Below, piece by piece: positions 34,790 to 47,034 of a DNA stretch of 64,000 bases. A model generated the notes under the pieces. The model made no database searches and was not told where the DNA came from. It saw only the letters and a list, made by a program, of their open reading frames with translations. Every line of letters begins with the position of its first letter. Within the stretch, counting starts at the first letter, position 1. A program made the position numbers and the translations under genes. The DNA is from Gentiana macrophylla (taxonomy: Eukaryota; Streptophyta; Magnoliopsida; Gentianales; Gentianaceae): positions 3,833,262-3,897,261 of the forward strand of contig CM047808.1 of assembly GCA_026214975.1 (NCBI GenBank), given 5' to 3'.

Positions 34790-35719
34790 TTCGCGGTTAT
34801 TAAGCCTCTTTGACCAAAATTCTTATTTATATAATTTTTTCGGAAAAAGTTCTTGCTCAAAAGACTCTCACCCAACTTTTTCTCCTAACTTGCCCAAAAT
34901 ACCCTTTAACTTGTTTAAACATGTTACACGAGTTAGAACATGTTACACCCAAAAAGTTTGAACATCTTTGAACGTGTTACACGAGTTTGAACATGTTACA
35001 CCCAAAAAGTTTGAACATGTTTAAACATGTTTGAGCACGTAAAAAACGAGTTTGAACATGTTACACGAGTTTGAACCCAAATCAAACCCATTCACACCCA
35101 AATCAAACTCACTCACACCCAAATCACCCATTCAAACCCATGAAATCAAACTCGTTTGAACAGAAAAACGAGCTTGAACTCGTGTGATTTGTGAACAGAA
35201 AATCGAGTTAATGGAGAAACAAATAGAAGGAAGAAGAAGAAGAAGAGAATGAAATCGATCCGGAATCACACTCATTCACACCCATTCGAACCAAAATCAC
35301 ACCCATTTGAACCCAAATCACACCCATTCGAACCCAAATCACTCAACCGGAATCTCGCCGGAACACCCATTCGAGCATGAATAAAGAAAGAAGACGAAGG
35401 AAGAAGAATAAAGAAGAAAGTTGAAGGAGGAAGAAGCAAGAACACGAAGAAAACGAGTTGGAAATGTTGCTTAGAAGAAAAAGAAGGAGGAGGAGAAGGA
35501 GAAGAAAAAAGTGAAGAAGATAGATAAGAGAGGGTTGAATATATTCAAAATTCAAAATTTGAATTTGGGAGGGAATATTTTGGGATAATTGAAGAGGGGC
35601 AATATGGGAATAACACTAAATTTCGGCTTTTTCCTTTTCTTTTAAATTTCCGGATGGTCAAAGGTTAAATGAGCAATATGAAATAAAAAAAGGACTATTT
35701 AACCAATTCTCCCTTCTCG
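34790..35719. repeat. Repeat-rich segment, possible non-autonomous DNA transposon
   Basis: Contains about six copies of GTTTGAACATGTTACAC-like units (34912-35070), then ACCCATTCRAACCCAAATCAC-like units (35080-35345), then a purine-rich GAAGAAGAAG stretch (35225-35520). The outer ends (GACCAAAATTCTTATTTATA on the left, a complement reading GGTTAAATAGTCCTTTTTTT on the right) are only weakly similar, so a TIR is not proven. Confidence 0.4.
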
Positions 35720-35761
35720 ATATCCATCTTTGCCTGCATAACCATTTGGACACTTGTCCTT
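35720..35761 (-). repeat. 5' LTR of the minus-strand Copia, downstream piece
   Basis: The minus strand reads AAGGACAAGTGTCCAAATGG and GGCAAAGATGGATATCGAGAA, matching the LTR copy at 29160-29242. The LTR is interrupted to the right at the TCCTT site and resumes at 57161. Confidence 0.7.
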
Positions 35762-36275
35762 TGTGACGCCCCGTCCCGGATACCGAGTCCTTATCCGGAA
35801 AGAACGCCCGGCATGCATATATTAACTTTTTAAATCGTCAAAAGTAATATATACACAAGCCTCGTAACAATTAATCAGAGTAAAAGCGAAAAAATTTAAA
35901 TCAAAAAATAACTCGGAAAAGAATGTCAAACGACAAACAACGGATCATCAAGTCCCAAAATCTACATCTAAGAAAACTGCCCGACAAACAACGAAATAAA
36001 TGTTGTTTAATTTATTACATCCCAAATGAAACCGAAAAAATACTAAAGTCCACCTCTCAAAACCGAATAATAAAATGCATAATTAAAAGTGTCAACATCA
36101 ACATATCATCTCGAGCTCAAACATCGGCTCCATCAACTCCATCATCGCATCCATATTCATCATCGTCCGGATAACCACCTTCTCGGGGTGGGGACAATAA
36201 AGAAGAGGGGGTAAGTACATACGTACTTAGTAAGGGGTAGAAGAAACAGTTACACATATTGATCTACACGCCTAC

Positions 36276-37012
36276 TGTTGGTGATTTAAGTATAATCACA
36301 AGCCGTTGAGGTAATCGGGGCTTAGTACAAGGGTGGATATACTCGTAACACTTAATAATAAGTTTGGAGGTGCGGAGTGCACGCTTATATAAGTGTATAT
36401 GAGTATACGGATGGAAAATAAGCAAGTATAGTTCAAGAAAATCGCTTAAAGGACCGTAAAAACCAGTTAAAGGACCAAAAATCAGGTTTTGGTGAAGCAG
36501 AGTGATGCGCCCGCTGTGGGGTTTCAAAGATGCCTAAATGTTGAAATGAAAGTTTGGCGGATTTCGATGATCACAGTCACCACAGCGCCGCTGTGTGGCC
36601 CGCGATTTTTAGGTACCTCTTGGTCCTTTTAAGTGGTTATAACCAAGTGATACCTTTTCACTTAGGTTGCAACCTTAAATTACGAACTTGTAACTTATTT
36701 CTCTGCAATCCAAGTACCATAAAGGCTCTTTTACATTGTTGAACAAACACACAACAATTGTATGCATCCTTGATAAAGTCTTAAACATCTAAACACTTCA
36801 AGTAATCTTTTGATCTATTTTGTCCTAGACAAAAGGCAAGGCTCTCGATCAGTATCTCACTTAAATTATTCGTGATACTCCGGACAAGTTAGGGGTCGAA
36901 TAAATTTAAGAAGAACTGATGATATACGCGCGATCATGAGGATCCGTTCTTCATATAATTTGCAGGTTTTTTATAGCATTGGTGATCAATCAAGACCCTC
37001 AAAAGTACAACA
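36276..37012 (+). repeat. 5' LTR of Tork-type Copia
   Basis: TG...CA ends. Pairs with 54546-55290 with few substitutions and short indels. Confidence 0.92.
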
Positions 37013-37041
37013 ATCTTCTTAAATTTATTGTTTTGATCACA

Positions 37042-37835
37042 ATGGTGAATGCAAAGGATTTGATGATGAATTTCGGGAAATTAGACAAGTTTGAAGGAGT
37101 TGATTTCCGGAGGTGGTAAAGGAAGATGCATTTCCTTTTCACAACATTGAAAGTGGTGTATGTTCTTAGCACAGAAATACCAAAAGTTGATGATGATGCA
37201 CCGTTGGAGGAATTGCGAAGGCGGAACAAATGGGAAAATGATGACTACATATGTCGTGGTCACATTGTCAATAGTATGTCTGATTTGTTATTTGACATTT
37301 ATCAAAACTTTGCTTCTGCAAAAGAGTTATGGGATGCACTAGAAACTAAGTATTTAAATGAAGATGCATCTACTAAAAAGTTTCTAGTTGGTAATTTTAT
37401 AAAATACATGATGGTAGATTCACGATCTGTAATGGAACAATTCAATGAACTACAACGCATTTTAGGCCAATTTGCACAACACAAAATGGAAATGGGTGAA
37501 GCCATTTACTGCTTTCTAGTATCATTGACAAACTACCACCATCATGGAAGGATTTTAAGCATATGTTGAAACACAAAAGGAAGAACTCTCCTTGGTTGAA
37601 CTTGGTAGCCATCTGCGCATTGAGGAATCCATCGGCGCGCGGAGGGGTTAAAACCAAGGGCAAGGAAATTGATGAATCCACTTCCATTCATGTGATGGAG
37701 GTGGGAGAGTTCTAAAACTAACAAAGGAAATACCATGTCAAGAAAAAGAAAAAGTCAAATGACAAAGAATCCGGAAAAAGGCCAAAAGGGGCATGTTGGA
37801 TTTGTGGTAAGACAGGACACTACAAGGCCGATTGC
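37042..37835 (+). pseudogene. Copia gag with zinc knuckle, nonsense at codon 26
   Basis: From ATG at 37042 it reads VNAKDLMMNFGKLDKFEGVD, then FRRW, then TAA at 37117-37119 where Gln is usual, then KMHFLFTTLKVVYVLST and LWDALETKYLNEDASTKKF, the core of plant Copia gag (UBN2/Retrotran_gag type). After a slip near 37545 and another near 37735, a zinc knuckle CWICGKTGHYKADC (CX2CX4HX4C) is encoded at 37794-37835. It is inactive because of the early stop. Confidence 0.88.
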
Positions 37836-37976
37836 CGAGTTTGAAAGAATGGTAAAGGCAAGGGTCCAGAGCAAGGGTCGAAAGACCAAGGACCACCACA
37901 TCATCAAGGTCAGAATGTTAATCATGGTATTAATTCGGTTATGAATTATGTGCCATTTATTTCCTAAGATTTTTAT

Positions 37977-39040
37977 ATGCAGGATGATGATGTTACGTGG
38001 TGGATCGACTCAGGAGCAACAAGACATGTATGCAAAGATCGACGCTGGTTTGAAGACTTTGAACCAGTGAACGATGGATCTATCTTAAAGATGGGAAACG
38101 AGTCGAATGCTGTAATAAGTGGTGTAGGAACTATTACTTTAAATTTGATTCTGGAAAATCAGAAAAACTATTTAATGTTTTATTTGTGCCATGCATTCGG
38201 AAAAACCTTGTTTCGGGTGCTTTGTTGTGTAAATCGGGCTACAAACAAGTTTATGAGTCCGATAGGTTTATTTTGTCAAAACATGGTGTATTTGTTGGTT
38301 TTGGTTATTTGTGTAATAACATGTTTATGCTTAATGTTGTTAATAATAAAGTTAATCAAGTTATGCATATTTCTGATGTTAATATTTCAAAGTTGTGGCA
38401 TGCACGATTAGGACACGTACATTACAAACGTATGCATGTTATGTGTAAGAATGCTTTGATTCCCTCTTTTGATATCAATATGGATAAGTGTACTACTTGT
38501 ATGCTTAATAAAATTGTAAGACAACCATTCCGTGGTGTTGAAAGATCGTCTACAATTTTAGAACTTATCCATAGTGATTTGTGTGATTTTTATGCCACAC
38601 CTTCTTTGGGAAATAAGAAATATGTTGTTACTTTTATAGATGATCATACTCGCTTTTGTTATGTATATTTACTTAATACAAAAGACGAAGCACTTGATAA
38701 GTTTAAAGTTTATAAAAGTGAAGTTGAATTGCAATTAAATTCAAGTATCAAACGTTTTCGTACCGATAGAGGTGGAGAATACTATGATCCAACCTACTTC
38801 GGGTCGTGTGGTATAATACACGAGGTTATTGCACCATATACGCCACAACAAAATGGCATTGCAGAGAGGAAAAACCGTACTCTAAAAGAGATGGTAAATT
38901 CCATGTTTTCCTACTCGGGATTGAGCGATGGATTTTGGGGAGGCCATGTTAACGGCCTGTTATCTACTAAACAAATTCCTAATAAAAGGAATTCTCGCTA
39001 CCCCCGTATGAACTTTGGTTCAAAAAGAAACCAAACTTGA
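37977..39040 (+). pseudogene. Copia protease-integrase, frame-broken
   Basis: Protease active site WWIDSGATRHVCKD at the start. A one-base slip near 38180 moves the frame. Integrase follows with HARLGHVHYKRM (zinc-binding His pair), CTTCMLNK (Cys pair), HSDLCDF, FIDDHTRFCYVYLL, FRTDRGGEYYD (second Asp) and NGIAERKNRTLKEM (Glu). The frame is lost after about 39040, although downstream VFGC-like and FIGYASHSKAYRFYVL sequence remains at 39050-39180. Confidence 0.9.
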
Positions 39041-40828
39041 ATTACTTGAAAGTTTGGGGCTGCAGAGGCGGTTGTTAGACTTCCGATCCTAAAATTAAAA
39101 CTTTAGGAGAAAGAGACATCGATTGCATATTCATTGGATATGCAAGTCATTCAAAGGCGTATAGGTTTTATGTTTTAGAACCTAGTGATTCCGTGGTCGC
39201 ACATTCGGTTATAGAATCACGAGATGCTATCTTTGATGAGAATAGATTTACTTCTATTCCTAGACCAAAGGATATTGCTCCTACAATAGTTGGAGTGGAG
39301 AATGTGGAGAATAGTGATTCTCAAGTTGAGCCTTCTGAACTTCGAAGAAGTAAGAGGCTAGAATAGCGAAAACAATTCCACGGATTTTGTTACTTATTTG
39401 GTGGAAGGTTCAAGAAATGAAGTTGGATATCAATACTCATATTGCTACAATATTGAGGATGATCCAAGAACATTTTCTCGAGGCGATGGGATCTCGTGGA
39501 TGTATCATTTTGGAAAGAAGCCATCAATGACGCGAGATGGATTCCATAATGGGTAACAATACGTGGATTCTTACGGATTTACCACGTGGTTGCAAACCAT
39601 TAGGTTGCAAATGGATTTTCAAAAGGAAAATGAGAGTCGACGGCATCGTTGATCGATATAAAGCCCGGTTAGTTATACAAGGCTTTAGGCAAAGGAAGGT
39701 ATCGATTATTTCGATACTTATGCTCCCGTTGCTAGAATCTCCTCAATCAGGTTATTGATTGCCTTAGCCGCAATTCATAACTTGGTGATCCATCAAATGG
39801 ATGTTAAAACAGCGTTTCTAAATGGAGATTTGGATGAGGAAATATACATGAAGCAACTGAAGGATTTTTATGCCCGTAACGAGCATAAGGTTTGTAAACT
39901 TGTTAAATCATTGTATGGACTTAAACAAGCTCCTAAACAATGGCATCAAAAGTTTGATGAGGTTGTCTTGGCTAGTGGGTTTAAACTCAATCAGTCGGAC
40001 AAGTGTATTTATAGTAGATTTGATGAAACCGGTAACGGTGTGATAATCTGTCTATATGTCGATGACATGTTGATTTTGGTACAAACCAAAATCGAGGTTG
40101 ATAAGTGTAAAGAACTCTTATCTTCTAGATTCTCTATGAAAGACATGGGGAGGCGGATGTAATTCTTGGAATTAAAATCAAGAGAAATCGGGGAGGATTT
40201 TCACTAACACAATCTCATTATATTGAGAAAGTGTTGAAAAAGTTTAATTGTGAAAATTGTACTCGGAAAATTCTCCCATGGAGCCTCATGAGAAGCTTGG
40301 ACCTAATAAAGGTGAAACCGTGAATCAACTTGAATATTCACGAGCCATTGGTTGTTTGATGTATGCAATGACTAGTACACGACCGGATATCGCCTATGCG
40401 GTTGGGAAACTAAGTAGATATACTAGTAACCAGTAATCATCATTGGAGAGCGGTTGTTCGTGTATTGAGATATCTAAAGTCTACCAAAGATTTTGGTTTG
40501 ACTTATGTTGCATATCCTTCGGTGATTGAAGGATATTCGGATGCTAGTTGGATATCTAATGTGAAGATCATTCTTCTACTAGTGGATGGGTGTTTGTTTT
40601 AGGTGGAGGTGCCATTTCTTGGGCTTCTAAGAAAGCAGACATGTATATCCAAACTCGACTATGGAGTCGGAGTTTATTGCCTTAGCGTGACGGTAAAAGA
40701 GGCGAGAATGGCTTAGGAATTTGATTCATGAAATTCCTTTATGGCCTAAACCAATATCACCAATATATATCCATTGTGATAGCTCATCTACACCGCTAAA
40801 GCATATAGTCAAGTGTATAATGGTAAGT
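39041..40828 (+). pseudogene. Copia linker, RT and RNase H (left part)
   Basis: After a decayed linker, RT reads MDSIMGNNTWILTDLPRG, GCKWIFKRKMRVDG and YKARLVIQGF, then in another frame MDVKTAFLNGDLDEEIYM, KSLYGLKQAPKQWHQKFDEV and the catalytic LYVDDML (YVDD at 40055-40066). RNase H fragments follow ([37 protein letters not shown]), then break off at the TAAGT target site of the Athila. Several stops and slips are present. Confidence 0.88.
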
Positions 40829-42133
40829 TGATAACGGAAAAATTCACAGATTATTTTTATAACTTTTCACCCGTTCGATATCATTTTGAGCATTTTTGTA
40901 TCATTTCGAGTCTTTAATTCCTAAGTTTCATCTAAATATCTAAGTAGTAATAATTATATAAAATATCGTATTTTTATCGGCGTTTTACTAGTTTTTGTAC
41001 CGGTTTAATAACCGGAGTGTCGTGGTCGGATTTACGTTTGGTATTTTGGTGGTTCTTTGCGAGGATTATACATTGACCAAGATTCCACGTAACGACATGT
41101 TTTGAGTCTAAAAGATGTGTTTAGAGGATTAGAAGAAGATGCCACAAGTTTACGAGTTCAAATGGATCAAATTATCTTACATACTTAAAACCAAAACCTG
41201 TTTCGACGGAGATTTGACCCAGCTTAGAGGCATTTTCAGGGGATGACTTCTTAATGAAAGTTGTAGATCTTCACATAAGCTTTCCAACGCACTTTGAATC
41301 ACGTCAATTGGAGTTCTACAACTCAAGTTATGGTCAATTGACTAATCAATTCGGATTAGTAGAAATCCCGAAATATCTTCGTAATACGAATGGCTCATCA
41401 AAACGACATTTTCTGAAGAAGTTTCCTTCATAAAAGTTGTATATCTTCAAGAAAGATTTCCAATGGATTTTGAATCAAGTCAATCGGACTTTTACAACTC
41501 AAATGGTAGTCAAGTGGCTAATTGATTCAATTTCGTAAAAATATCGAAAAACGTTCGGAGGAACACGAGGTACTCAAGAAGACGTTTTCTGAAGAAGAGT
41601 CCTTCATGAAAGTTGTAGAGTTTCTCGAGACCGTAATTTTGGCATTTCGTTTGCAATTTTTGGAGGTCTACAACTCAAGATATGAATTTTAGAAGTTTTA
41701 TTCCAAAATATATAATTTTTATCCGAAAAATATAAATTAGGGGGGATGAATGTAATCATTGCATCCGGTCTAGACCGGCCCCTACCCGGTCTAGACCGGC
41801 CCTGGAACTTTGCTATATAAGGGGATGCAGAGAGCAGATCGAAGGAGATATATAATATATACACCTTATATATATATACTCTGTGTATATAGATCTAACT
41901 CCCTCGTTTCTTTCTTTTAGTTTTAGTAAAGGCATTATGCCGGGAATAATTTAGTAGTAGTAGTATCGTTGTAATGCTCGGGAAATTATCGGAAGTTCGG
42001 TGTTGCTGAAGTCGTTGTAATGTCCGGAAGACTACGATCTCGGAATCAATAGTTGTAATCGGGTAATTTTATTTATATATATATATAGATCTATTTCCAT
42101 TTTCTTCCCTCTTCTTTTTATCTTATTCGGGCC

Positions 42134-42180
<47 letters not shown>

Positions 42181-43242
42181 TTATATAAATTAATTAAAAT
42201 ACCGTTGTAATAGTATAGTTATCAATAGTTCGTTGTTTCGATCTTTTATTTACTTTTACGCATTTTACTTACGCATTTTATTTACGCATATATATATATA
42301 TATATTTACTTTTACGCATTTTATTTACGTACTTATATATATATATATATATATAGTATATTTACTTTTATGCAATTATATATATTATTAGCTATATAAC
42401 TATATATCTATATATATAAATACATATATGTACTTATAAAAAAATGAATTCGCTTTTACTTTCCGTTGTTAATATAATTTCCGTTAATCATTCCGTTATT
42501 ATCGCCAAAATGAATAGCTAAACGTCGTATAGTCGAATTATGTAAAACGAGTAAAAACGCATACAAGGGGATTAAACGGGAGTTGTGTAGCGCGTAAAAT
42601 AATGTTTTAATGAGTAATCCACGTCCTAAAACTTAATCAACGTCTTTGAATTAAATGATCATTTAGTTCATCATCACACATATCGAACCTATAAATGTAT
42701 TTTGCGGTGAGATGTGGGAAAAGGGTTTTGGGATCGTTGCGTAGATTCGGCCTAGTTGTTAGGACCGTTTCCAATACAGAGGTTTTGTCATCGTTGTTCG
42801 AGCGACTCTAAGAGCGTAATCATGTTAGGTTAATTGGTTTTCTAAAGGGAAAATTAATTAACTTCGCATAAGTGTTGAGCGAGAGTTGTTCGAGATCTTA
42901 ACACCGAAATTAGGAGTTGGCACCCGTGGATGTCGTTAAAATTACCGTGGAAAGGAAGGTTGGTTAATACACGCCCTTGTCAAGTCTTCCTTAGGGGTAA
43001 AAATAGCTCGTTTGATCATAATTCGGCTATACCTTTTAATAACTAGAACTACAACCGTTAGCTAATTTTTACTTTACGCACTAGTGTAATATCTCTCCAC
43101 CGCAATCTTGACCTAAACCAAGTTCTACGTCGACTTTGGTACTTAAACGTTGTTCCTGTGGATTCGACCTTGTTATCACTATACTCATCAAGTGACTCGA
43201 TACTCATTCGGTTAAAGTTAGCAGTTAGTTATTTTGCTATCA
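40829..43242 (+). repeat. 5' LTR of Athila
   Basis: Contains CTATATAAGGGG (about 41812-41823), a likely TATA region. It also holds a duplicated phrase CCGGTCTAGACCGGCCC (about 41766-41803), TA tracts at about 42129-42178 and other TA runs to 42430. Confidence 0.92.
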
Positions 43243-43251
43243 AGAAATTTT

Positions 43252-43269
43252 TGGCGCCGTTGCCGGGGA
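43252..43269 (+). promoter_or_regulatory. Primer-binding site of Athila (tRNA-Asp type)
   Basis: TGGCGCCGTTGCCGGGGA, ten bases after the LTR end. Confidence 0.88.
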
Positions 43270-43358
43270 GCTAACGTTTGATATCTTGTAAGTTGACCGA
43301 AAGCCTGGGCTTAGGTCGTTTTTATTTTGTTTTCGTGTTGTTTCTTGTTTGTCAGTGA

Positions 43359-45400
43359 ATGACTCGAAGCTCTAAAGAACCTCTCATCGAACCCATCCAA
43401 GAAATCGAAGCTTACGCACGTCATAGAAACAGTCATCGCCGAGGAGAAATCCTAGTCGCTAGTCCGAACCCTTTGTTTGAAGAAAGAGAGACATTAGAAA
43501 GATCACTTTCTAATTCCTCTACAGAAATGGACGATATCATAACTAGACGAAACGGTAAAGATTCCATTGATGAACAGACTCTACAGGGGCAAACCTCAAC
43601 CACTACTGGTGGTAATGCAACAGTACCTTTGCAAACTCCACCGAGGACCCCTCGTCATGAATCATTGAGAGAAGAGAACACAGGGCTACGTCAGTTGGGA
43701 TCTGCACAGTTTAATCAGAGGCCAGGGATTGGACAGTACAGAGGAGGACAAGATCCTCAGGATACGCAGAACTTCAGACCCGAATTAGACCAAGAGACGG
43801 TAAATCGAGTACTGCGGATGCTGGAGAATCAAGGAAATCAACAGGGGTTCCAAAACCCGTATAACCCGTATGATCCACCTCCTCGCGGCCGGGTTTATCG
43901 ACCAACGGATGGCTCGGCAAGCACGAGGGGCCGAGGTTTTGTCGAGATTACGTCACTACCCCACGAGAAGTTATAGGGCACAACCCAATTAGGGTACCCC
44001 AATTAATGCGAATAACATGGATATTAAGCAAAATATTTTGAACATGTTGGGGAACATGCCTTGTTCCACGGGAAGTCGATCGAGAACCCGAGCGACTTTT
44101 CCGGATCACTTTCTCGGATCTGTGGAACAATGAAATATAATGGAGTAAGTGATGGCGGTAAAACTAATAGTTTTTCCGTTTGCATTAAGAGAGTCTGCTA
44201 AGGATTGGTACGACTCATTACCAAATGATTCGTTACATACGTGGGCGACGTAACGAGAGTGTTCTGAAAAGTACTTTCCTCCGGCAAAGATTTTAGATCT
44301 GAAAGAAGAAATCTCTTCGTTTGATGGTCTCGAGGGAGAGACACTAAAAGAGACTTATGAGAGATTTAGGGGGTTGCTTAAGAGATGCCCTCCACACGGT
44401 TTTTCTACGGTGGAGCAAGTTATTATATTATTCAGGGCCTTAGAGCCGATGGACCAAAACAAGCTGAATGCTGCAAGCGGCGGAGATATCATGAATCTGC
44501 CGCCGGAGCAAGCAATGAGACAGATAGAAAATGCGGCAGATGGAGAAGGACAATGGGGATCGAGCAGAAAGAAGAAGAAAGCCCCAATGGAAAGTGTAAA
44601 GTCACTGAAAGAGGAACTCGATCGAGAATCTGCCATGCATGACAAGATGCAAGAAATGGTACTAAAGATGGACCGAATGGAGTCAGAAAGAAAGAAGACA
44701 CATCAGTGCCAACTCTGTGGAGGTGGACATTCTGCCATAGAATGTGTATCGTTGAAAAAATCCACTTATCCACAACAATTGACACCTACTCCAGTACAAC
44801 AACAGTCTGGCAATCAGAATGACCAACAAATGAATGAATGTCTATGCGATGGGACGAGATGGATATGAATCGCCAAGAGTTTGGCCAGCAACAGTGGAAT
44901 CAAAACTTTAATAATCAGCAAGGGCCACAAATGGATTATGGTATGAATGATGGTTCACAACAATATGATGTGAATTATGTTGGACAAGGTTGGAATCGGG
45001 GCAGAATCAGAATTGGAATAGAAACAATAATCGAAATCAAGACTTTAGCAAAACCAAAGCTCATACAACCGACCTTGGAATCATAATCCCGAATCGAGTT
45101 CATACCGAATCAAAACCGAGGCTACTATCGAATAGTCGAAATCCGCAGCCTCGATCCACAAGGACAACAATGAATCGAAATTCATATTGGAACCAAAATC
45201 AAGGTTGGAATCGTAATCGGGGTCAACAAAACAATCGAATCGCAAGTGAGCGGCCGTTGAGAAGTACTAATTACGCACCTATCGGCATCCAAACGCTCAT
45301 CCGCACTGAATAATCAAAGCAATCCGCAACCAAATAATTACGGTGTTCGAAAGATGGCCACCGAGATACTCCTGGAGAAATTAGACAGAATGTTTACGAG
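43359..45400 (+). pseudogene. Athila gag, frame-broken
   Basis: Begins MTRSSKEPLIEPIQEIEAYA with a Gln/Asn/Gly-rich N-terminal region to about residue 195. After a slip near 43960, the conserved gag core appears (AKDWYDSL, KYFPPAK, then LKRCPPHGFSTVEQVIILFR, LNAASGGDIMNLPPEQA). A zinc-knuckle-like CQLCGGGHSAIEC (CX2CX3HX4C, about 44707-44745), typical of Athila, is followed by a Gln/Asn-rich tail. At least three frame changes. This is the capsid-nucleocapsid portion. Confidence 0.88.
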
Positions 45401-46927
45401 TTGAATAAGAATGCTATAGAGCAAAAAGTGGTCACACATTCTGCCATTCGGAACTTGGAGACCCAAGTAGGACAAATAACCGACACTCTAAAGACAAATC
45501 TAAGTGGTGGACTCCCGAGTAACACTGAGAGGAACCCAAAGGATGTGAATGCTGTGTTCACACGAAGTGGTAAAGAGGTCGGGTTGAGTGACAAAAAGAA
45601 AGAATTATGGGTCAAGGAGCGGCCTGAGAAAGCTGAGAAAGAGAAAGCAGTTGACTGTGAAGGAGCTATGTATGGTGAAGTCGAGATTGAAGATTTAGAG
45701 ACTGGCAATATCAAGCAGAGAATGGAAGCAATGAGGAAAGAATTGGAAGCCACGAAAAAGGCTTTGGCTGAGGCAAATAGGAAAGCATTGGAAGGGGCAG
45801 CATCGAAGAAAGACTATGTGGTCTTGGACATCAAAGAAGAAGAAGCCTCACCACCTAAAGAAAGAGGTAAGAAAAACAGAATTCCTCCTCCTCCCCCTGA
45901 TTTTGATGTTAATACTTTACCCTATCCTCCTAAGGGAACCAGAAAGGACATCCTGACCCAGGGTCAGGCAAAATTTCTGAATCTTTTAAGGAAGGTAGAG
46001 GTGAATATTCCCCTATTAGAGGCAATTTCGAGCATTCCCCCATACTTTAAGTTTCTAAAAGGAATGTTGTCGAGTAAGGAGAAGATGCAACAGATGGTGC
46101 ATTTGAGTGAGGAATGTTCTGCAATCTTTGAGAATAAGATACCCCCCAAGTTACAGGATAGAGGTAGCTTTACCATCCCAATTACCATTGGTGAAACTGT
46201 GTTCAAAAATGTGCTATGTGATCTAGGGGCTTCTGTGAGCCTGATGCCTAGAGGAGTTTATGAGAAGTTGGGATTGGGAGCGTTAGAGCCAACAGGAATG
46301 ACCTTACAGATGGCAGATAGGTCTGTTAGGAAACCTCTAGGGGTAGCTGAAGATGTGTTGGTGCAGGTAGACAAGTTTGTTTTCCCTGTTGACTTTGTAG
46401 TCTTAGATATGGATATGGATACTAAAACCCCAATTTTGTTAGGTCGGCCTTTCTTGAACACAGGAGAGACCTTGATAGACGTTAAGAGGGGAGAGATTAT
46501 ACTACGAGTCGGGAAAGAGAGTGTAGCCATAAATGTGTATAAGGCAATGAAGCATCCTGATGATGAAAAGAGTGATTGTTTTTCTATTGATGCTATATAT
46601 CCTTGTATTTTGGAGCACACTAACCTGCATGGATACCAAGAACCAATGGAAGAATGCTTGATGAAGTCAAGCACCGCAGAGGATGACGATCCACAAATGA
46701 GAGTTCAGGTATATCATTTGGAGGCAACTCTTTTTGTTGACGCAAGCTGGAATAAGAAGCTAGAGCTCGGTTTGACTGGCAAGCTGCCAAAGCCGTCAAT
46801 CGAGGAACCACCTACTGATCTGGAGTTGAAGCCACTTCCTAAGCATTTAAAGTATGTGTTTTTAGAACCTGATGAATTACTTCCTCTTATTGTTTCATCT
46901 CGCACTAACCGCTTTTGCAGAAGCTAA
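45401..46927 (+). pseudogene. Athila gag C-terminal/retropepsin region
   Basis: The longest open stretch in the window (508 residues). It starts with a coiled-coil-like, charged region (residues 1-150), then PPPPPDFDVNTLPYPP. The retropepsin core is near residues 255-350: ITIGETVFKNVLCDLGASVS with the catalytic Asp at 274 (DLGAS in place of the canonical DTGAS/DSGAS, as is normal in Athila), then LMPRGVYEKLGL and TPILLGRPFLNT. The start Met is internal to the polyprotein. The frame is lost at 46927, before RT. Confidence 0.88.
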
Positions 46928-47034
46928 GTTGATCCACGCTCAAAAAACACAAAAAGGCCTTCGGATGGAAGATGGTTGACATAAAAGGGATCGAGTCTTG
47001 ATATCTCGCAAGCACAAGATCATTCTAGAAGAAG

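Noticed and set aside
43948..46905. Minus-strand frames of 60-138 codons under Athila gag/protease
   Set aside because: They are shadows of the plus-strand coding region.
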